From positions 1 through 64,000 of the forward strand of contig SVLK01000004.1 of NCBI GenBank assembly GCA_015067975.1: a stretch of DNA of 64,000 nt. The letters are read 5' to 3'. Positions 1-10,051 of the stretch are shown here, in pieces. The position numbers were made by a program, and so were the translations under genes. The DNA comes from Oscillospiraceae bacterium. GTDB taxonomy: Bacteria; Bacillota; Clostridia; Oscillospirales; Oscillospiraceae. The notes under the pieces are model-generated. The model searched no databases, had not been told where the DNA came from, and saw only the letters and a program-made list of their open reading frames with translations. Numbering within the stretch: the stretch's first letter is position 1; each line of letters begins with the position of its first letter.

Positions 1-134
1 GCGGTATATCTCTGTTGCACTTTTCCTGAAGTCGCCTTCGGCGGGCGTTACCCGTTATCCTTGCCCTGTGGAGCCCGGACTTTCCTCATGAACAGGCTTT
101 CGCCTTGTCCCCGCGACTGTCTGGCTTGCTCGCA
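1..134 (-). ncRNA. rnpB: RNase P RNA (class A), 5' portion, truncated by window start
   Basis: Minus strand reads GCCAGACAGUCGC...AAGGCGAAAGCCU...GAGGAAAGUCCGGGCUCCACAGGGCA...GGGUAACGCCCG...AGUGCAACAGAGAUAUACCGC, the conserved bacterial RNase P core. Confidence 0.93.
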
Positions 135-139
135 GGATT

Positions 140-168
140 ATTTTACAGGGAATGAACAGGAAAGTCAA
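140..168 (-). promoter_or_regulatory. rnpB sigma-A promoter
   Basis: TTGACT - 17 nt - TAAAAT on minus strand just upstream of the RNase P RNA 5' end. Confidence 0.7.
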
Positions 169-192
169 TGAAAGGTTTTACGCGGAATCTCA

Positions 193-221
193 TTGAACTG
201 TGGAAAGAGTTGGGGTATAAT
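193..221 (+). promoter_or_regulatory. murD sigma-A promoter
   Basis: TTGAAC - 17 nt - TATAAT. Confidence 0.7.
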
Positions 222-259
222 ATATTTGTATTTTTGCGCAATACAGGGAGGAACTGACC

Positions 260-1642
260 ATGACATTGCAGGAATACCTGATTTCCATAAAAGATAAAAC
301 CGTGGCCGTGTTGGGCATTGGTGTGAGCAACACACCGCTTTTACGCCTGCTGCTGCAGAATGGGATCCGCGTGACGGCTTGTGACAAACGCAGCCGTGAA
401 GATTTGGGCGTATTGGCAGAAGAACTGGAGTCCAAAGGAGCCACGCTGCAGCTGGGAGAGAACTATCTGGACGGCCTGACGCAGGATCTAATCTTCCGCA
501 CCCCCGGTATGCGGCCTGATTTGCCACAGCTGCTCTCCGCCAAAGAACAAGGCAGCTTGATTACGTCGGAAATGGAAGTGTTTTTTGACGTGTGCCCCTG
601 CTCCATCATTGCTGTGACCGGCAGTGATGGCAAGACGACGACCACTACCATGATTTCTGAATTGCTGCGCGCTGCCGGACGTACTGTTCATGTGGGCGGC
701 AACATCGGCACACCGCTGCTGGCACAGGCAGGGGAGATGAAGGCAGAGGACAGCGTTGTGTTGGAACTGTCTTCTTTCCAGCTGATGACGATGCAAAAAA
801 GCCCCCATATCGCCGTGGTGACGAATTTGTCTCCCAACCATCTGGATATGCACAAAGGCATGGAGGAGTATGTTCGTTCCAAGGAGAACATCTTCTGCCA
901 TCAAAACAGCGGTGATGTTGCTGTTTTCAATCTGGATAATGAGATCACTTGCGAGCAGGCTACCCGCGCTTTGGGCGAAGTACGTATGTTCACTCGCCGC
1001 AGCACACCGGAAAATGGTGTATATCTGCGCGGTGACGAGATTGTACGGATCAAGGATGGAAAAGAGACGGTCGTACTCCATACGGCGGATATTAAACTGC
1101 CGGGAATTCACAATGTGGAGAATTACATGGCCGCTATCGCGGCGGTGGAGGGTCTGGTGGATGACGAGACGATCCGGCGCTTTGCCAAAGAATTTGGCGG
1201 TGTGGAGCATCGTATCGAATTGGTACGCACGCTGCGCGGCGTACGTTACTATAACGACTCTATTGCTTCCAGTCCTACCCGTACGATTGCCGGACTGCGG
1301 GCCTTTAAAGAGAAAGTGATCTTGATCGCCGGCGGTTATGATAAGAAGATCCCCTTTGACGTGCTGGGGCCGGAAGTGGTGGAGCATGTGAAGGTGCTGG
1401 TTCTGTGCGGTGCTACGGCAGAGAAGATCCGTGCCGCAGTGGAAGCTGCTGATGGATATTGCCCGGGAAAACCGGAAATTCTGGTAGCCTCTACTTTGCA
1501 GCAGGCAGCGGAACTGGCCCGCGATTGTGCCAAAGAAGGCGATGTAGTGACCCTTTCGCCGGCTTGTGCTTCCTTTGACCAGTTCAAAAACTTTGCTGAG
1601 CGCGGTAAAGCCTTCAAGGCAATCGTTAATAGCTGGAAGTAA
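260..1642 (+). CDS. murD: UDP-N-acetylmuramoylalanine--D-glutamate ligase
   Basis: Mur ligase ATP motif ITVTGSDGKTTTTTM, NLSPNHLDMH; length 460 aa. Confidence 0.95.
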   Translation: MTLQEYLISIKDKTVAVLGIGVSNTPLLRLLLQNGIRVTACDKRSREDLGVLAEELESKGATLQLGENYLDGLTQDLIFRTPGMRPDLPQLLSAKEQGSLITSEMEVFFDVCPCSIIAVTGSDGKTTTTTMISELLRAAGRTVHVGGNIGTPLLAQAGEMKAEDSVVLELSSFQLMTMQKSPHIAVVTNLSPNHLDMHKGMEEYVRSKENIFCHQNSGDVAVFNLDNEITCEQATRALGEVRMFTRRSTPENGVYLRGDEIVRIKDGKETVVLHTADIKLPGIHNVENYMAAIAAVEGLVDDETIRRFAKEFGGVEHRIELVRTLRGVRYYNDSIASSPTRTIAGLRAFKEKVILIAGGYDKKIPFDVLGPEVVEHVKVLVLCGATAEKIRAAVEAADGYCPGKPEILVASTLQQAAELARDCAKEGDVVTLSPACASFDQFKNFAERGKAFKAIVNSWK

Positions 1643-1687
1643 CAATCATTTGACCGCTGGCATACACTGCCATAGGAGGTGTATGCG

Positions 1688-2383
1688 GTGCGGAGACTGC
1701 GTTATGTCCGGCTGACAGCCAAGCAAAGGCTGATCATCTGGCTGACACTGATTGTGCTGACCGTTACGGCGCTGGTTTGTCTGGCGGTAATACAGATGGG
1801 GCCTATTTTGTCCAGCATGGCTACTGCCCGTGTATCCAATACGGTGAATCGCATTGTGGTGGCTGCAGTTAATGAGGCGATTCAAGGTGGCGAAATAGAT
1901 TACAGTGTACTGGTGTCCTTTGAAAAAGACGCCAACGGGCATGTTACGGCCCTTAAAAGCAACATGGCGGCATTTAACCGTTTACAGTCCCGCATTGCCG
2001 ATGACATTTTGCTGCGCTTGTCGGAAGTTTCCACAACGGATCTGTCCATACCGCTGGGAACGCTGACCGGCTCATCACTGCTGGCAGGCCGCGGCCCGGC
2101 GCTGAAAGTCAAGATGCAGTCGGTGGGATCTACTACAGCCAGCTTCCGCAACACGTTCAGCTCGGCCGGCATCAATCAGACGCGGCATCAGATATTGCTG
2201 GATGTGAATGTTCATGTGAGCATTCTGCTGCCGGGATTTCGGACTTCCACCAAGGTGAACAATGAGATTACTGTGGCAGAAACGGTAATCGTGGGCAGTG
2301 TACCGGATAACTATACGTATTTCAGTACTGCACCGGAAGAAATCGACAACTACGCTGAAGACTACATACTTAACAACGGATAG
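1688..2383 (+). CDS. yunB: Sporulation protein YunB
   Basis: N-terminal TM then family-typical VNEAIQ...YSVLVSFEKDANGHV...IPLGTLTGSSLLAGRGP...NNEITVAETVIVGSVPDNY; GTG start chosen because of AGGAGG at 1674-1679. Confidence 0.85.
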   Translation: MRRLRYVRLTAKQRLIIWLTLIVLTVTALVCLAVIQMGPILSSMATARVSNTVNRIVVAAVNEAIQGGEIDYSVLVSFEKDANGHVTALKSNMAAFNRLQSRIADDILLRLSEVSTTDLSIPLGTLTGSSLLAGRGPALKVKMQSVGSTTASFRNTFSSAGINQTRHQILLDVNVHVSILLPGFRTSTKVNNEITVAETVIVGSVPDNYTYFSTAPEEIDNYAEDYILNNG

Positions 2384-2391
2384 GTGATGGA

Positions 2392-4365
2392 ATGAACTAT
2401 CGGGAAGAAATGAAGCAGCTGCGCGACACCTTGAACGCGCATGGCTATCGCTATTATGTGCTGGACGATCCTACGATCTCCGACTATGAATATGACCATA
2501 TGCTCCGCCGTTTGGAAGATCTGGAGAAGGAGCATCCGGAGGAGATCACTGCGGATTCGCCGACTCAGCGTGTGGGCGGCCCTGCACTGACGGAGTTTCA
2601 GCAGGTGGAGCACGCCGTGCCGCTGGAGAGCTTGCAGGATGTTTTCAACGGCGAAGAGGTTTGCGAGTTTTTAGACCGCGTAGGCGGCGTTGTGCCGGAC
2701 GCGGTTTACAGTGTAGAACCCAAGGTGGATGGCTTGTCCGTGGCGCTGGAATACCGTGACGGCGTGTTTTACCGCGGTGCGACCCGCGGCGATGGTCGTG
2801 TGGGCGAGGATGTGACGGAGAATCTGCGTACCATCCGCTCGATTCCTATGACTCTGCCGGAAAAACTGCCGCGGCTGATCGTACGCGGCGAAGTCTACAT
2901 GTCTCGCAGCGTGTTTGAAGAACTCAATGCACTGCGCGAGATCAACGGCCAGCCGCTGATGGCTAATCCCCGCAATGCAGCGGCAGGCTCTTTGCGCCAG
3001 CTAGACCCCAAGGTAGCGGCCAGCCGCAAGCTGGACATTGCCATTTTTAATCTGCAGCTGGCAGAGGGACGTGAGTTTTCCACGCACGCTGAGACGATGG
3101 AATATCTGGCATCTCAGAAGTTCAAGGTGATCCCCAACCGCTGCCTGCAAGGAGCAGACGAGATACTGCAGGAGATCGAGCGGCTTAACGATACGCGCAT
3201 GGAGTTTCCTTTTGATATGGACGGCGCGGTGATTAAACTGAATGATCTTGCCCAGCGTGAGGAGCTGGGTAGTACGGCCAAGTGTCCTAAGTGGGCCATT
3301 GCCTATAAGTATCCGCCGGAGCAGAAGCCTTCGCAGCTGGTGGACATTGTGGTACAGGTGGGCAGGACTGGTGTGCTGACACCCAAAGCGGTGCTCAAAC
3401 CGGTACGTCTGGCAGGTACCACGGTGACTAATGCAACGCTGCACAATCAGGATTATATTACTCAAAAGGATATTCGTATCGGCGATACGGTTATCGTGCA
3501 AAAGGCCGGAGAGATCATCCCCGAGATCGTTGAAGTAGTAAAAGACAAGCGTCCGGAGGGAACCGTGCCTTATACGCTGCCGACGGCTTGTCCTGTCTGC
3601 GGTGCACCCGTGTTTCGTGATGCGGACGGTGCTGCTGTACGCTGCACTGGCGCAGAGTGCCCTGCACAGTTGCTGAGAAACCTTACCCACTTTGCCAGCC
3701 GTGCCGCTATGGATATTGATGGCCTCGGTCCGGCAGTGATTGGCCAGCTGATCGACAGCGGCTTGGTATCTACGGCAGCAGACCTCTACGATTTGCGCGC
3801 GCAGGATATTGCGCAGTTGGACCGCATGGGCACCAAATCGGCAGACAATGCGGTAAACGCCATTGCCAAGTCGAAGGAAAACGATCTCTGGCGCTTGATT
3901 TTTGCGCTAGGTATCCGTCAGGTAGGCGAAAAAGCGGCTAAGATGCTGGCCTTGCATTTTGGTACACTGGACGCTCTTGCTGTAGCGACGCAAGAGGAAC
4001 TAACGGCCATTGACGATGTGGGTCCCATTACGGCGGCATATATCCGCAGCTGGATGGAGAATCACCAGTCGAAAGATCTGATAGAACGATTGAAGATGGC
4101 TGGTGTTAATATGGAGTGTCAAGAGAAACAGCTTGACAGTCGTTTTGCAGGAATGACTTTCGTGCTTACGGGTGCACTGGAAAAGTTCACTCGCGAGGAA
4201 GCGGGCGAAATGGTGGAAAAGCGGGGCGGCAAGGCAGCATCTTCCGTTTCCAAAAAGACCACCTATGTGGTAGCAGGGCCCGGTGCGGGTTCCAAGCTGC
4301 GCAAGGCACAGGAATTGGGTATTCCTGTGCTCAATGAAGAAGAATTCTTGGATATGCTGCAATAA
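2392..4365 (+). CDS. ligA: NAD-dependent DNA ligase LigA
   Basis: SVEPKVDGLSVALEY, Zn-finger CPVCG..C..C, HhH and BRCT C-terminus; 657 aa. Confidence 0.97.
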   Translation: MNYREEMKQLRDTLNAHGYRYYVLDDPTISDYEYDHMLRRLEDLEKEHPEEITADSPTQRVGGPALTEFQQVEHAVPLESLQDVFNGEEVCEFLDRVGGVVPDAVYSVEPKVDGLSVALEYRDGVFYRGATRGDGRVGEDVTENLRTIRSIPMTLPEKLPRLIVRGEVYMSRSVFEELNALREINGQPLMANPRNAAAGSLRQLDPKVAASRKLDIAIFNLQLAEGREFSTHAETMEYLASQKFKVIPNRCLQGADEILQEIERLNDTRMEFPFDMDGAVIKLNDLAQREELGSTAKCPKWAIAYKYPPEQKPSQLVDIVVQVGRTGVLTPKAVLKPVRLAGTTVTNATLHNQDYITQKDIRIGDTVIVQKAGEIIPEIVEVVKDKRPEGTVPYTLPTACPVCGAPVFRDADGAAVRCTGAECPAQLLRNLTHFASRAAMDIDGLGPAVIGQLIDSGLVSTAADLYDLRAQDIAQLDRMGTKSADNAVNAIAKSKENDLWRLIFALGIRQVGEKAAKMLALHFGTLDALAVATQEELTAIDDVGPITAAYIRSWMENHQSKDLIERLKMAGVNMECQEKQLDSRFAGMTFVLTGALEKFTREEAGEMVEKRGGKAASSVSKKTTYVVAGPGAGSKLRKAQELGIPVLNEEEFLDMLQ

Positions 4366-4375
4366 GGAGAAGAAC

Positions 4376-5653
4376 ATGGCAAAGCAAACAAAAGTTGAGC
4401 TGCGTGGGCAGTTGATGTATTCGGTGTTTGTACGCAATCATACGCAAGAAGGCACCTTCCGTGCATTGGAGGGTGATTTGGACCGTTTGGCATCATTGGG
4501 CGTGGATATTATCTGGCTCATGCCTATTCATCCGATCGGTGAGGTAGCGCGCAAGGGTGTGCTGGGAAGTCCCTATGCCATTCGTGATTACCGTGCCATC
4601 AACCCCGAATACGGAACCAAAGAAGAGCTGGTCCACTTGGTGGACGAGATCCACAAACGCGGGATGAAGTGCATTATTGATGTGGTGTATAACCACACGT
4701 CTCCTGATTCGGTACTGGCTGAGACACATCCGGAGTTTTTCTTCCGCGATGAAAAGGGTGAACCCAGTCGGCATGTGGCTGACTGGTGGGATATTGTGGA
4801 CCTTGATTATTCGAACACCGAACTTTGGCAGTATCAGATTGACACGCTGAAAATGTGGGCGGAAATCGTGGATGGTTTCCGCTGTGATGTGGCCAGCATG
4901 GTGCCGGTTGACTTCTGGCTGCAGGCACGAGAACAGGTGGAGCGGGTGCGCCCCGGCTGCATCTGGCTGGCTGAGAGCGTATTTCAGGATCATGTTCGTG
5001 AGATGCGCCGTGTAGGCGCTTATACCGCTACGGACAGCGAACTGTACGAAGCTTTTGACATTACCTATCCCTACGATGTGTGGGATGTGTTTGACGGATA
5101 TTTTACCGGTAAGAACACGTTGGGCGAGTATATCTGCCTGCTGCATTATCAGGATACGGCCTACCAGAGCCACCACGTGAAGCTGCGCTGCCTGGAAAAC
5201 CACGACCAGCCCCGTTTTGCATCCAAGGTGGACACGGAAGAAGAACTGCGTAACTGGTTTGCGTTCAATTATTTTGAGCGTGGGACGACCATGCTCTATG
5301 GCGGCACGGAATTTGCCCCCAAACATCAAGTTTCCTTGTTTGATAAGGACGATTGCTTTGGCGACAAACAGGGCGATTGGCAGGGTTACCTCCGCCAACT
5401 GCGCGCCATGAAGCGCACACTGCCCTTAACGGGCGACTACCGCTTGCAATGCCGCGGTGAGAGCTTTGTGCTGGGCAAATACGATACGGTGGATAGTCAT
5501 GTACGTGGTGTTTTCAGCATGAAGGGTGAGCAGGCACAGATTCATGTGGACTTGCCGGACGGCATTTACGAAGACCGCATTGATGGCCGTGAAATTCGTG
5601 TGCTTAACGGCTTTGTGGATTGCGACGGAACGCCCATTGTTATCGGAGCATGA
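4376..5653 (+). CDS. GH13 alpha-amylase family protein
   Basis: VDIIWLMPIHPIG, DVVYNHT, VDGFRCDVAS, IWLAESV, LENHDQPR conserved GH13 regions; ATG at 4376 with SD aaggag. Confidence 0.88.
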   Translation: MAKQTKVELRGQLMYSVFVRNHTQEGTFRALEGDLDRLASLGVDIIWLMPIHPIGEVARKGVLGSPYAIRDYRAINPEYGTKEELVHLVDEIHKRGMKCIIDVVYNHTSPDSVLAETHPEFFFRDEKGEPSRHVADWWDIVDLDYSNTELWQYQIDTLKMWAEIVDGFRCDVASMVPVDFWLQAREQVERVRPGCIWLAESVFQDHVREMRRVGAYTATDSELYEAFDITYPYDVWDVFDGYFTGKNTLGEYICLLHYQDTAYQSHHVKLRCLENHDQPRFASKVDTEEELRNWFAFNYFERGTTMLYGGTEFAPKHQVSLFDKDDCFGDKQGDWQGYLRQLRAMKRTLPLTGDYRLQCRGESFVLGKYDTVDSHVRGVFSMKGEQAQIHVDLPDGIYEDRIDGREIRVLNGFVDCDGTPIVIGA

Positions 5654-6183
5654 AAAACGTAATGAAGAAGATCCTTTCCTTGCTGCTGGCGCTGCTGCTC
5701 AGTTTTTCGCTGCTGGCCTGCAGTACCGGAACGCCATCGTCCGGACAGGATGTTCCGCCTTCTACAGATAATTTCCAGAAGGACGAGGACATTTCTCTGC
5801 CGAATGAGGACGGGTCATATAGCTCAAAAGAGGATGTTGCACTATACCTTTGGATTTACGGACAGTTACCGGAGAACTATATGACCAAAAAAGAAGCCCG
5901 AGAGTTGGGTTGGGACGGCGGGCCGCTGGAGCCGTATGCGCCGGGCTATTGTATTGGTGGCGACCGGTTCGGTAATTTTGAAGGACTTTTGCCGGAAATT
6001 GACGGTGTTACCTATACGGAGTGTGATATTGATACGCTATGCTCCGGTGAGGGGCGCGGTGCAAAACGCATCGTCTTTTCCAACGACGGGTACATCTACT
6101 ATACCGACGATCATTACGAGAGTTTCACAGAACTCTGGTTTACGGAGAGCTATGAGCTGATAGAGCAACCTCTGAAAAAATAA
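5650..6183 (+). CDS. Barnase-type (N1/T1 superfamily) ribonuclease as a lipoprotein
   Basis: Lipobox LLAC after MKNVMKKILSLLLALLLSFS; C-terminal VALYLWIYGQLPENYMTKKEARELGW...GDRFGNFEGLLP...YTECDID...RGAKRIVFSNDGYIYYTDDHYESFTELWF matches the barnase fold; ATGA overlap with the amylase stop. Confidence 0.85.
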   Translation: MKNVMKKILSLLLALLLSFSLLACSTGTPSSGQDVPPSTDNFQKDEDISLPNEDGSYSSKEDVALYLWIYGQLPENYMTKKEARELGWDGGPLEPYAPGYCIGGDRFGNFEGLLPEIDGVTYTECDIDTLCSGEGRGAKRIVFSNDGYIYYTDDHYESFTELWFTESYELIEQPLKK

Positions 6184-6194
6184 TGAAAAAACAT

Positions 6195-6224
6195 AAACCC
6201 GCTGCCTTTTCAGGCAGCGGGTTT
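6195..6224. terminator. Intrinsic terminator-like hairpin
   Basis: AAACCCGCTGCC-ttttca-GGCAGCGGGTTT. Confidence 0.7.
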
Positions 6225-6271
6225 ATCATTTCGGGAGAGTTTGAGAAATTGTGATGTACTTACTTGGTTAC

Positions 6272-6470
6272 TTACTTCAGCACCTTAGCAGCACGCTTCT
6301 TGCCGTAGGAAATGGCGAAGAACAGATAAGCAGCAGCCAGAACGCCACCGGCGATGTAGGCAGGAGTCCAGGGGACATTGAAGCCGATCTTGGCGTTGAT
6401 GATGTAAGTCGTGGTGATGAAGGCATAGAAAGTGCCGGGGATCAGGGGGATCCAGCAGAACGATATGGCT
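6272..6470 (-). pseudogene. Remnant of carbon-starvation protein CstA C-terminus
   Basis: Minus strand CWIPLIPGTFYAFITTTYIINAKIGFNVPWTPAYIAGGVLAAAYLFFAISYGKKRAAKVLK resembles the tail of a multi-TM CstA-type transporter; no upstream transporter body. Upstream SD+ATG (6590) opens a different frame. Confidence 0.55.
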
Positions 6471-6666
6471 TGCGTTATTGGCTTGCAAATAGATGCCGGA
6501 GCTGACAGAGACTCCATGGTGTACTAACCAAAATACACTGGACAATGTTAAGACACAAATCATCAAAACTGCTGCGAGCAGCTTCTTCATAAGAACACCT
6601 CCTGTCTATTTTATTAGACGCAGAAAAGGGAAATCTTGTTCCTCAAAGGAGATAGTATTTGGATTC

Positions 6667-6695
6667 TTGACAAGGAGAAGGGAATATATTATACT
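6667..6695 (+). promoter_or_regulatory. valS leader promoter
   Basis: TTGACA - 17 nt - TATACT. Confidence 0.8.
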
Positions 6696-6701
6696 GTTCG
6701 G

Positions 6702-6970
6702 GTATATGAGAATAGCGAAGAAGGGAAGCAGTAGACGTACCGCAGAGGCAAAGAGAGGGAGTGGCCGGTGTAAACTCCCGTGATGCGCCGTTGAAGTCGT
6801 CCCGGAGCTCTGGGCTGAAATTAACAGTAAGCTGCAGCGGTGATCCGCCGTTATCCGGATACGGTCATTTTGACCGGCTGAGTGCGGGATTGATCCCGAA
6901 TACAGGTGGTACCACGGACTTGACGTTCGCCCTGTTTTGCAAAGGCAAAACGGAGCGGACTTTTTGTTTT
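6702..6970 (+). promoter_or_regulatory. T-box riboswitch (valine) with terminator
   Basis: T-box sequence AGGTGGTACCACGG (about 6904-6917); terminator GTTCGC..TGTTTTGC-aaag-GCAAAACG..GCGGAC-TTTTT; candidate specifier GUC at 6796-6798. Confidence 0.9.
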
Positions 6971-6999
6971 GCCAAATTATCCGAAAGAGGAGAATCAAT

Positions 7000-9633
7000 A
7001 TGCGTAAAGAGTTGCCTAAAGTGTATGATCCCCGGGATGTAGAGCCCCGGATCTACGACATGTGGATGCAGGGTGGCTGCTTCAAGGCAGAACCCGATCC
7101 CAAGAAAAAACCGTTTTCCATCGTTATGCCGCCTCCCAACGTCACCGGCCAGCTGCACATGGGCCACGCTATGGATGCCACACTGCAGGATATCCTGATC
7201 CGATTCAAGCGTATGCAGGGCTATGAAGCGCTGTGGCTGCCCGGCACCGACCACGCCGGTATTGCCACCCAGATCAAGGTGGAAGAGAATCTGCGCAACG
7301 AGGAAGGCCTGACCCGCTATGATCTGGGCCGTGAGAAGTTCTTGGAGCGCGTGTGGCAGTGGAAGGAAAAGTACGGCAACCGTATCGTAGAGCAGCAGAA
7401 GAAGATGGGATCCTCCTGCGATTGGGACCGCTCTCGCTTCACCATGGACGAAGGATGCTCCAAGGCTGTCCGCGAAACCTTCTGTGAGCTGTATGACAAG
7501 GGCCTGATCTACAAGGGAAGCCGCATCATCAACTGGTGCCCCCACTGCCTGACCGCCCTGTCCGATGCCGAGGTGGAGTATGTGGATAAGCCCGGCAATC
7601 TGTGGCATATCCGTTATCCTTTGGCCGACGGCAGCGGTGATATCGTCGTGGCTACCACTCGTCCCGAGACCATGATGGGTGATACCGGCGTGGCCGTGAA
7701 CCCTGAGGATGAGAAGTTCAAGCACCTGATTGGCAAGAAGTGCATCCTGCCCATCATGAACCGCGAGATCCCCATCATCGGCGATGAATACTGCGAGATC
7801 GGTTTCGGTACCGGCGCGGTGAAGATGACGCCTGCCCATGACCCCAACGACTTCGAAGTAGGTCTGCGCCACGGGCTGGAAGTACTGCGTGTTATCAACG
7901 ATGACGGCAGCATTAATGAAAATGGCGGTAAGTACAATGGTATGGATCGCTATGAGTGCCGCAAGGCCATCGTTGCCGATTTGGATGCCGGCGGCTATCT
8001 GGTCAAGACTGAGCCTTATTCCCATAACGTGGGGACCTGCTATCGCTGCCATAACGACGTGGAGCCTCTGATCAGCGCCCAGTGGTTCGTAAAGATGAAG
8101 CCTCTGGCTGAAGAAGCAATCCGCGTTGTCAATGACGGCACTATCAAGTTCGTGCCCGAGCGTTTCACAAAGACCTATACCAACTGGATGGAGAACGTCC
8201 ATGACTGGTGTATTTCCCGCCAGCTGTGGTGGGGTCACCAGATCCCCGCATGGTACTGCGATGAGTGCGGCACCATCAATGTGGGCCGTGAAGATCCCAC
8301 GACCTGCTGCAAGTGCGGCTGTACCAGCCTGACCCGTGACGAGGACGTACTGGACACTTGGTTCTCTTCCGCGCTGTGGCCCTTCTCCACAATGGGTTGG
8401 CCTGATAAGGAAGCTGCCGATCTGAAGTATTGGTATCCCACTTCTGTGCTGGTCACTGGCTACGATATTATCTTCTTCTGGGTCGCCCGTATGATCTTCT
8501 CCGGTATGGAGCAGATGAAGCAGGAGCCTTTCAAGACGGTGTTTATCCATGGTCTGGTCCGCGACGATAAGGGCCGCAAAATGTCCAAGTCTTTGGGCAA
8601 CGGTATCGACCCTCTGGAGATGGCAGATAAGTTCGGCGCCGATGCGCTTCGCTTTAACCTGATCACCGGTAACAGTCCCGGCAATGATATGCGTTTCTTT
8701 GTGGAAAAGTGCGAAGCTATGCGCAACTTTGCCAACAAGATCTGGAACGCTTCCCGCTTTGTGATGATGAACCTGACCATCGACAAAGTACAGCTGCCTG
8801 AAAAGCTGGAGCTGGAGGATAAGTGGGTTCTCAGCAAGCTGAATAACCTGATCCGTGAGGTTACCGACAATCTGGAGGCATATGAACTGGGTGTGGCTTC
8901 CGCCAAAATCTATGACTTCATTTGGGACACCTACTGCGATTGGTATATCGAGCTGACCAAGACGCGTCTTAACGGCGAGGACAAGGCTGCCAGTGAGGCG
9001 GCACAGAACGTGCTGTGCTACGTGCTGCTGCGCATTCTGGAGTTGATGCATCCCTTTATGCCCTTTATTACTGAGGAGATTTGGCAGGCACTGCCTCATG
9101 AGGGTGAATATCTGATCCGCGCCCAGTGGCCCGAATACAGCGAAGTACTGAACTTCAAGGCTGACGAAAATGCTATGGAAGCCGTAAAGGAAGCCATTTC
9201 TGCTGTCCGTGCCCGCCGCGCCGAGATGAATGTTCCTCCTTCCAAGAAGGCACAGATGATCATTGTCACCTCCACGCCCGAAAACTATGAGGAAGGCAAG
9301 CACTTCATTACCCGTATGGCCTATGCCAGCGATGTGACTGTGACTGAGAATGCACCTGCTGACCTGACCGGTATGGTTACTGTGGTCACCCACAATGCTA
9401 ATGTATATATGCCTTTGGCAGAACTGGTGGACTTTGAGAAGGAATTGGAGCGTATTGCTAAGGAGCGTGCCAAAGCACAGGAGAATTTGGAGCGCATCGA
9501 AAAGAAACTATCCAACGAGAGTTTTGTTTCCCGTGCCCCGGAAGCTGTTGTTAATGCCGAGCGCGAAAAGGCAGATAAGTGCCGTGCGCTGATTGCCAAG
9601 CTGGACGAGTCGGCTGCGGCAATGAAAGCATAA
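7000..9633 (+). CDS. valS: Valyl-tRNA synthetase
   Basis: [15 protein letters not shown] and [11 protein letters not shown] class I aaRS motifs; ValRS C-terminal coiled coil; ATG at 7000. Confidence 0.97.
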   Translation: MRKELPKVYDPRDVEPRIYDMWMQGGCFKAEPDPKKKPFSIVMPPPNVTGQLHMGHAMDATLQDILIRFKRMQGYEALWLPGTDHAGIATQIKVEENLRNEEGLTRYDLGREKFLERVWQWKEKYGNRIVEQQKKMGSSCDWDRSRFTMDEGCSKAVRETFCELYDKGLIYKGSRIINWCPHCLTALSDAEVEYVDKPGNLWHIRYPLADGSGDIVVATTRPETMMGDTGVAVNPEDEKFKHLIGKKCILPIMNREIPIIGDEYCEIGFGTGAVKMTPAHDPNDFEVGLRHGLEVLRVINDDGSINENGGKYNGMDRYECRKAIVADLDAGGYLVKTEPYSHNVGTCYRCHNDVEPLISAQWFVKMKPLAEEAIRVVNDGTIKFVPERFTKTYTNWMENVHDWCISRQLWWGHQIPAWYCDECGTINVGREDPTTCCKCGCTSLTRDEDVLDTWFSSALWPFSTMGWPDKEAADLKYWYPTSVLVTGYDIIFFWVARMIFSGMEQMKQEPFKTVFIHGLVRDDKGRKMSKSLGNGIDPLEMADKFGADALRFNLITGNSPGNDMRFFVEKCEAMRNFANKIWNASRFVMMNLTIDKVQLPEKLELEDKWVLSKLNNLIREVTDNLEAYELGVASAKIYDFIWDTYCDWYIELTKTRLNGEDKAASEAAQNVLCYVLLRILELMHPFMPFITEEIWQALPHEGEYLIRAQWPEYSEVLNFKADENAMEAVKEAISAVRARRAEMNVPPSKKAQMIIVTSTPENYEEGKHFITRMAYASDVTVTENAPADLTGMVTVVTHNANVYMPLAELVDFEKELERIAKERAKAQENLERIEKKLSNESFVSRAPEAVVNAEREKADKCRALIAKLDESAAAMKA

Positions 9634-9677
9634 CACATCGCCTTTGTTCGACACAAAAAAATAGCAAAATTCTATAT

Positions 9678-9713
9678 AATCACCGTAGATCATGGATCTA
9701 CGGTGATTTTTTT
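9678..9713 (+). terminator. Perfect 14-bp intrinsic terminator between valS and spoIIAA
   Basis: AATCACCGTAGATC-atg-GATCTACGGTGATT-TTTTT. Confidence 0.9.
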
Positions 9714-9730
9714 GTACAAAGGAGAAGATC

Positions 9731-10036
9731 ATGGAAATACGAGCAAAAAAAGAGGGGCGCAACGTAGAAATATTATTAAAAGGGGAGCTGGACCATCACG
9801 GTGCCAAAGGGCTGACTCTGCAACTGGAGCGTGAGATTGAAGTATTGTTGCCGCTGCGCTTGGTGCTGGATTTTGTGGGCGTAACATTTATGGATAGTTC
9901 CGGTATTGCCGTTGTTCTGCGTACAGACCGGCGCATGAAAGAGTTGGGCGGTACGCTTTGTCTGCAAAGCCTTGGGCAGCAGCCCCGCAAACTGTTGGAG
10001 GCGGCGGGCATCGATCGAATGGTGGAAATAAAGTAA
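9731..10036 (+). CDS. spoIIAA: Anti-sigma F factor antagonist SpoIIAA
   Basis: STAS domain, FVGVTFMDSSGIAVVL phosphorylation motif; gene order AA-AB-sigF. Confidence 0.93.
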   Translation: MEIRAKKEGRNVEILLKGELDHHGAKGLTLQLEREIEVLLPLRLVLDFVGVTFMDSSGIAVVLRTDRRMKELGGTLCLQSLGQQPRKLLEAAGIDRMVEIK

Positions 10037-10051
10037 AGGAGGCGGATACAT

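Noticed and set aside
488-1645. 385-aa minus-strand ORF opposite murD
   Set aside because: Antisense shadow; murD motifs are unambiguous.
6865-9393. 842-aa minus-strand ORF opposite valS
   Set aside because: Lies entirely antisense to a well-supported valS; the long open frame follows from strong codon bias on the coding strand and its translation has no recognisable domain or RBS.
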